A DNA stretch of 18,807 nucleotides from Actinomycetes bacterium (GTDB taxonomy: Bacteria; Actinomycetota; Actinomycetes; Actinomycetales; Microbacteriaceae), in assembly GCA_023431405.1 (NCBI GenBank), contig JAEYVZ010000002.1:1-18807 (forward strand), read 5' to 3'. A model generated the notes under the pieces. The model did no database searches. It saw nothing but the letters and a program-made list of their open reading frames with translations, and was not told the DNA's origin. Shown piece after piece: positions 15,262 to 18,807 of the stretch. Numbering within the stretch: the first letter of the stretch is position 1; every line of letters begins with the position of its first letter. Both the position numbers and the translations under genes were made by a program.

Positions 15262-17184
15262 ATGAACGCGAGCCCCTCTTCCCTGACGGCGCCCCTGCGG
15301 GCGGCCCTCGCCTCCGGACTCCCGTTCGCCCTGATCGCGCGGGGCACGGATGACGTCGAGGTGCTCACCGGCGATGTCATCGATGTCCCGCTGCTGCAGG
15401 ACATCCCGCTGCACGACGCGACCGGTGCGCCGCGCGAGGTGCTCGCGCTCGTGCCGTTCCGGCAGGTGGTCGAGCGCGGCTTCGAATGCCACGACGACGG
15501 GGCGCCGCTGCGCTGCCTGGTGGTCGAGTCGCACACCGCAGCCCCCCGCGCCGAGGTGCTGGCGACACTCCCCTCCGCGCCCGTCGCCCTCGGCGACCCC
15601 GGCTTCGACATCTCCGACAGCGAGTACGCCGACATCGTCCGTCAGGTGATCGCCGACGAGATCGGCCGCGGCGAGGGTGCGAACTTCGTCATCCGCCGCG
15701 ACTTCACGGCCACTGTCGACGTCGATCCCGTCGTCGCCGGCGCGACGTGGTTCCGCGCGCTGCTCGAGCACGAGCGCGGCGCGTACTGGACCTTCCTCGT
15801 CGTCACCCCGGGTCATGTCGCCGTGGGGGCGAGCCCGGAGGCACACGTGAGCGCCCAGGGCGGCGTCGTGACGATGAACCCCATCTCGGGCACGTTCCGG
15901 CATCCGCAGGGCGGCGCCACCGTCGCCACCCTCACCGAGTTCCTGTCGTCGACGAAGGAGACCGAGGAGCTCTTCATGGTCGTCGACGAAGAGCTCAAGA
16001 TGATGTCGGCCGTCTGCAGCGACGGCGGACGCATCACGGGGCCGCACCTCAAGGAGATGTCGCGGCTGACCCACACCGAGTACATGCTGCGCGGACGCAG
16101 CACGATGGACCCGCGCGACATCCTCCGCGAGACGATGTTCGCCCCGACGGTCACCGGCTCGCCCATGCAGAACGCCTGCACGGTCATCACGCGGCACGAG
16201 CGCTCGCCACGCGGGTACTACTCGGGGGTGGCCGCACTGTTCACCCCCGCCGGCGACGGCACCCACGACCTCGACGCGCCCATCCTCATCCGCACGGCGT
16301 ATCTCGTCGACGGGCTGCTCCGCGTCCCGGTCGGGGCGACGCTCGTGCGCCACTCCGACCCCGATGGGGAGGTCAGCGAGACCCACGGCAAGGCGGCGGG
16401 AGTGCTCGGCGCCTTGGGCGCTGTCGAGCGTGACCAGGTGGCGGAGCTGCGCGCCGCCGACGACGAGGACGCCCCGGCAGCCGAGCCGCGCCGCCTGGCC
16501 GACGACCCCGCGATCGCCGCGCTCCTGGCCGCGCGGAACGAGCGTCTCGCGTCGTTCTGGCTGAATCCGCAAGACACCGGCGATGCCCACGGCCCGTTCG
16601 CGGGACGCAGCGCCATCGTCGTGGATGCGGAGGACCGCTTCACGACGATGCTCGCCCACCAGCTGCGTCACCTCGGCTTCGACGTCACGATCGTGCCATG
16701 GACCGAGGCCGACCCGGCCGCCATCGACGTCGCCGACATCCTGGTGTCGGGCCCCGGCCCCGGCGACCCGCGCGACCCCGAGAGCCCTCGGCTGGCGCGC
16801 ATGCGCGACCTCGTGGACGCGCGCCTCGCCTCCCGGCGCCCGCTGCTTGCCGTGTGCCTCAGCCACCAGGTGCTCGCGCATCGCCTGGGCATCGAGCTCG
16901 CCCCCCTGGCCGCCCCGCATCAGGGTCTCCAGAAGACCGTCGACGTGTTCGGGCGCCCGGCATCCATCGGCTTCTACAACACGTTCACGGCGCGCGTTCC
17001 CGCAGGCACGACCGTCATCGGAGAGACCGAGATCGCGGCAGACCCCGGCACGGGCGACGTCTACGCGCTCCGCGGCCCGGGCTATGCCTCCGTGCAGGGG
17101 CACCTCGAGTCGATCCTGTCGCGCGATGGCCTGGAGACGCTCGAACGGCTCGTCGCGCACGCGCTGACCACCGCGCCGGCCTGA
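15262..17184 (+). CDS. Fused anthranilate synthase TrpE-TrpG (PhzE-type architecture)
   Basis: This 640-residue fusion joins an N-terminal chorismate-binding domain (about 115-395) to a C-terminal class I glutamine amidotransferase (about 448-635). Domain one shows GASPEAHVS (189-197), NPISGTFRHP (206-215), an HTEYMLRGR stretch and GYYSGVAAL (318-326). Domain two shows SGPGPGDP, nucleophile Cys532 in AVCLSHQ, and His614/Glu616 in VQGHLES, so the triad is intact. Domain order and the CLSHQ and PISGT variants are those of PhzE, which makes ADIC for phenazines; related fusions in actinobacteria make anthranilate. The trp attenuator upstream argues for anthranilate and tryptophan supply, and no phenazine genes are visible. 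ATG 15262 has GAAAGG 7 nt upstream. A longer in-frame start would run through the attenuator and is unlikely. Confidence 0.9.
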   Translation: MNASPSSLTAPLRAALASGLPFALIARGTDDVEVLTGDVIDVPLLQDIPLHDATGAPREVLALVPFRQVVERGFECHDDGAPLRCLVVESHTAAPRAEVLATLPSAPVALGDPGFDISDSEYADIVRQVIADEIGRGEGANFVIRRDFTATVDVDPVVAGATWFRALLEHERGAYWTFLVVTPGHVAVGASPEAHVSAQGGVVTMNPISGTFRHPQGGATVATLTEFLSSTKETEELFMVVDEELKMMSAVCSDGGRITGPHLKEMSRLTHTEYMLRGRSTMDPRDILRETMFAPTVTGSPMQNACTVITRHERSPRGYYSGVAALFTPAGDGTHDLDAPILIRTAYLVDGLLRVPVGATLVRHSDPDGEVSETHGKAAGVLGALGAVERDQVAELRAADDEDAPAAEPRRLADDPAIAALLAARNERLASFWLNPQDTGDAHGPFAGRSAIVVDAEDRFTTMLAHQLRHLGFDVTIVPWTEADPAAIDVADILVSGPGPGDPRDPESPRLARMRDLVDARLASRRPLLAVCLSHQVLAHRLGIELAPLAAPHQGLQKTVDVFGRPASIGFYNTFTARVPAGTTVIGETEIAADPGTGDVYALRGPGYASVQGHLESILSRDGLETLERLVAHALTTAPA

Positions 17185-17186
17185 TC

Positions 17187-17205
17187 GGCGACCGTCCGCG
17201 TCGCC
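17187..17205. terminator. Weak hairpin between convergent trpEG and M50 protease genes
   Basis: GGCGAC (17187-17192) and GTCGCC (17200-17205) form a 6-bp stem with a seven-base loop, 2 bp after the fused synthase stop. There is no U-tract; it may be a weak bidirectional terminator. Confidence 0.25.
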
Positions 17206-17226
17206 CCGTGCTCGCGCGACTGAACG

Positions 17227-18519
17227 TCAGCCGAGCAGCTGCACCGGGTTGACGATGTCGGCGAGGATCAGGATGCCGCCCATGACGATCAGGGCGATGA
17301 CGACGACGAACGTCACCGGCACGAGCTTCGTCGCGTCGACGGGAGCGGGCGGCGGGCGGCGGAACAGCCGCGCCCAGGCCCGCTTGATGCCGTCCCACAG
17401 CGCGACCACGACGTGGCCGCCGTCGAGGGGCAGCAGCGGAATCAGGTTGAAGACGAAGAGGGCGAGGTTGAGGCCGGCGAGCAGTTCCAGGATCGCGGCG
17501 GCTCGGTTGAGCACCGGGGCGTCCACAGCGGCCACCTCCCCCGCCAGACGGCCGGCGCCGACCACCGACAGCGGCCCATTGGGGTCGCGCTCGGCGCCCG
17601 TGAACATGTCGACGGCCGTCTGGTAGACGCGGGCGGGCAGCTGCCAGATGACACCGGCGACCTGGCCCGTGCGCTCCAGGGCCGTCTCGACACCCGTCCG
17701 CACGGGCTGGCGCACGTAGTCGACCGCAGCGGTCATGCCGACGAAGCCGACCTCGGCGACCATCGTCTCGCCGTCGGCGCCGAGCACCTCCCTCTCGGCG
17801 AGCATGGGCGTCACCCGCAGGGTGAGCGACTCGCCGTCTCGCTCGACGACGATGGGGATCTCGCGGTCGGGTGAGGCCTGGATGATCGTGGAGGCCTCGT
17901 CGAACGTCGCCACGGGTGTGCCGTTGACCGACTCGATCACGTCACCGGGCAGGATGCCTGCTGCGGCCGCGGGCGAGGCGGGGTCATCGGTGGCGCACTC
18001 CGTCTGGGTCGTGCCGGCGGGAAGGACGCACTCGCTGACCGCCGCCACCGTGGTCGTCGCCGTCTGCAGGCCGATGCCGGACAGCACGATCGTGAAGAGC
18101 ACGATCGCCAGAACGAAGTTCATGATCGGGCCGCCGAGCATCACGACGATGCGCTTCCAGACGGCGAGCTGGTAGAACGCGCGGCCCTCGTCGTCTGCGC
18201 TCAGGGTCTCGTCGTTGGCGGTGCGGGCATCCTGCACCATCGTGGCGAAGAATCCGCCACCGGCCCTGCCTTCACCGCGCGAGGGCGGGTACATGCCGGC
18301 CATCGAGATGTAACCACCCAGCGGCAGTGCCTTCACGCCGTACTCGGTCTCGCCGATGCGCCGCGACCAGAGCGTCGGACCGAAGCCGATCATGTACTGG
18401 CCGACGCGCACGCCGAACTTCTTGGCGGGCACGAGGTGCCCGATCTCGTGCAGGGCGATCGACACGGCAAGGCCGACGACGAGCAGCACGACGCCGATGA
18501 CGAAAGCGAGGACGGTCAC
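17227..18519 (-). CDS. Site-2 zinc metalloprotease, family M50 (RseP/Rip1-like)
   Basis: Site-2 proteases cut membrane proteins within the bilayer, for example anti-sigma factors in regulated proteolysis; the M. tuberculosis counterpart is Rip1. The 430-residue protein has an N-terminal membrane helix carrying HEIGH (His24, Glu25, His28), the zinc and catalytic site. It then has a PDZ domain (about 175-255, with AAGILPGDVIESVNGTPVATF), and a C-terminal helix with NLIPLLPLDGG, whose Asp366 is the third zinc ligand. A last membrane segment lies near 405-425. The GTG at 18519 follows a minus-strand TAGCCT by 8 nt. In many actinobacteria this gene lies between dxr and ispG. Here dxr is not directly upstream and the trp locus separates it from ispG. 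Substrate unknown. Confidence 0.92.
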   Translation of the reverse strand: MTVLAFVIGVVLLVVGLAVSIALHEIGHLVPAKKFGVRVGQYMIGFGPTLWSRRIGETEYGVKALPLGGYISMAGMYPPSRGEGRAGGGFFATMVQDARTANDETLSADDEGRAFYQLAVWKRIVVMLGGPIMNFVLAIVLFTIVLSGIGLQTATTTVAAVSECVLPAGTTQTECATDDPASPAAAAGILPGDVIESVNGTPVATFDEASTIIQASPDREIPIVVERDGESLTLRVTPMLAEREVLGADGETMVAEVGFVGMTAAVDYVRQPVRTGVETALERTGQVAGVIWQLPARVYQTAVDMFTGAERDPNGPLSVVGAGRLAGEVAAVDAPVLNRAAAILELLAGLNLALFVFNLIPLLPLDGGHVVVALWDGIKRAWARLFRRPPPAPVDATKLVPVTFVVVIALIVMGGILILADIVNPVQLLG

Positions 18520-18527
18520 GAGCGTTC

Positions 18528-18533
18528 AGGCTA
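18528..18533 (-). promoter_or_regulatory. -10 box (TAGCCT) for the M50 protease gene
   Basis: TAGCCT on the minus strand is 8 nt before the GTG start, without a Shine-Dalgarno in between. The spacing is the same as at proS. Confidence 0.4.
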
Positions 18534-18584
18534 CCCGCGTCGGCTTTGAATCCGCCGCACGCGCGGGCCACGCGCCCGTCCGGT

Positions 18585-18590
18585 TAGGCT
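18585..18590 (+). promoter_or_regulatory. -10 box (TAGGCT) for the right-edge membrane protein gene
   Basis: TAGGCT ends 6 nt before GTG 18597. It is identical in sequence and spacing to the ispG box, and supports this GTG as a leaderless start. Confidence 0.45.
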
Positions 18591-18596
18591 CGTCGG

Positions 18597-18807
18597 GTGG
18601 AGAGCAGGTCGGCACGAGCGCGCCAGGTGCGCGCGGTGCGCGGCGTCGCCTCCGCCGCGATCAGCACGACCGTCGCCGCGACCGCCCACACCCTGGCCGG
18701 CGGCGGCGCTCCGCCGTGGTGGCTCGTGCTCGCCGCCACGCTCCTGGCCGCCCCGCTCGCCGTCGCCCTCTCGGGCGTCACCCCCGCGCATCCTCCGCGG
18801 CGTGCAC
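18597..18807 (+). CDS. Unidentified small membrane protein, N-terminal part (partial)
   Basis: The frame from GTG 18597 stays open to the window edge (70 codons). It starts VESRSARARQVRAVRG, then a hydrophobic segment (about 17-33, VASAAISTTVAATAHTLAGG), a GGGAPPWW turn, and a second hydrophobic segment (about 39-58, WLVLAATLLAAPLAVALSG). The basic N-terminus and two predicted helices indicate an integral membrane protein. It recalls short actinobacterial membrane proteins with a His and a GGG-P turn between the first helices, but I cannot name a family. A TAGGCT box 6 nt upstream supports the start. It is divergent from the M50 protease; dxr would have been expected nearby but is not seen. 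Confidence 0.5.
   Translation, partial: MESRSARARQVRAVRGVASAAISTTVAATAHTLAGGGAPPWWLVLAATLLAAPLAVALSGVTPAHPPRRA

Noticed and set aside
15220..17160. Very long minus-strand open frame (646 codons) opposite the fused anthranilate synthase gene
   Set aside because: It mirrors the coding strand of a clear TrpE-TrpG protein, has Arg/Asp/His-heavy composition with no recognisable domain, and is an artefact of GC-rich codon bias.

Overview
This is a chromosomal window from a high-GC actinobacterium, most likely the family Microbacteriaceae and plausibly Microbacterium or a close relative. That placement rests on recognition, not a search: codon bias, an Ala/Pro/Lys-rich IF-2 N-terminus, a NusA without C-terminal acidic repeats, and a run of genes whose start codons lie 6-8 nt after a TANNNT-like -10 box (apparently leaderless mRNAs). 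Genes are tightly packed. No gap exceeds 230 bp, and I saw no tRNA, rRNA, insertion sequence, CRISPR array or phage gene.

Layout. Bases 1-1622 (minus) hold the nusA-ylxR-infB transcription/translation operon, with infB running off the left edge; rimP is not in its usual place upstream of nusA. Bases 1760-4415 carry a DUF1206 membrane protein, a LOG-family nucleotide-processing protein and a PNPOx-like flavin protein. Bases 4452-8367 carry proS (minus) divergent from an RNB exoribonuclease that overlaps a pyroglutamyl peptidase. Bases 8435-10160 hold a GntR regulator followed by acdS (ACC deaminase) with the diagnostic Tyr/Glu/Leu residues. Bases 10219-13828 carry a lipoprotein with two DUF3558-like modules, a VOC protein, and an Lrp/AsnC regulator divergent from a trans-sulfuration-family PLP enzyme. 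Bases 13895-18519 hold ispG and an M50 site-2 protease (both minus) with a trpL leader and fused anthranilate synthase gene (plus) between them. The right edge cuts an unidentified membrane protein.

The strongest signal is the trp attenuator at 15122-15220: an apparently leaderless 11-residue leader peptide with tandem Trp codons and three mutually exclusive hairpins that I could pair base by base, ahead of a PhzE-type TrpE-TrpG fusion. The second theme is a 5-kb accessory stretch with two PLP enzymes that may both yield 2-oxobutyrate and ammonia (AcdS from ACC; the trans-sulfuration enzyme perhaps from methionine or cystathionine), each next to its own regulator. Such a set would suit a plant-associated or soil lifestyle, but that is inference.
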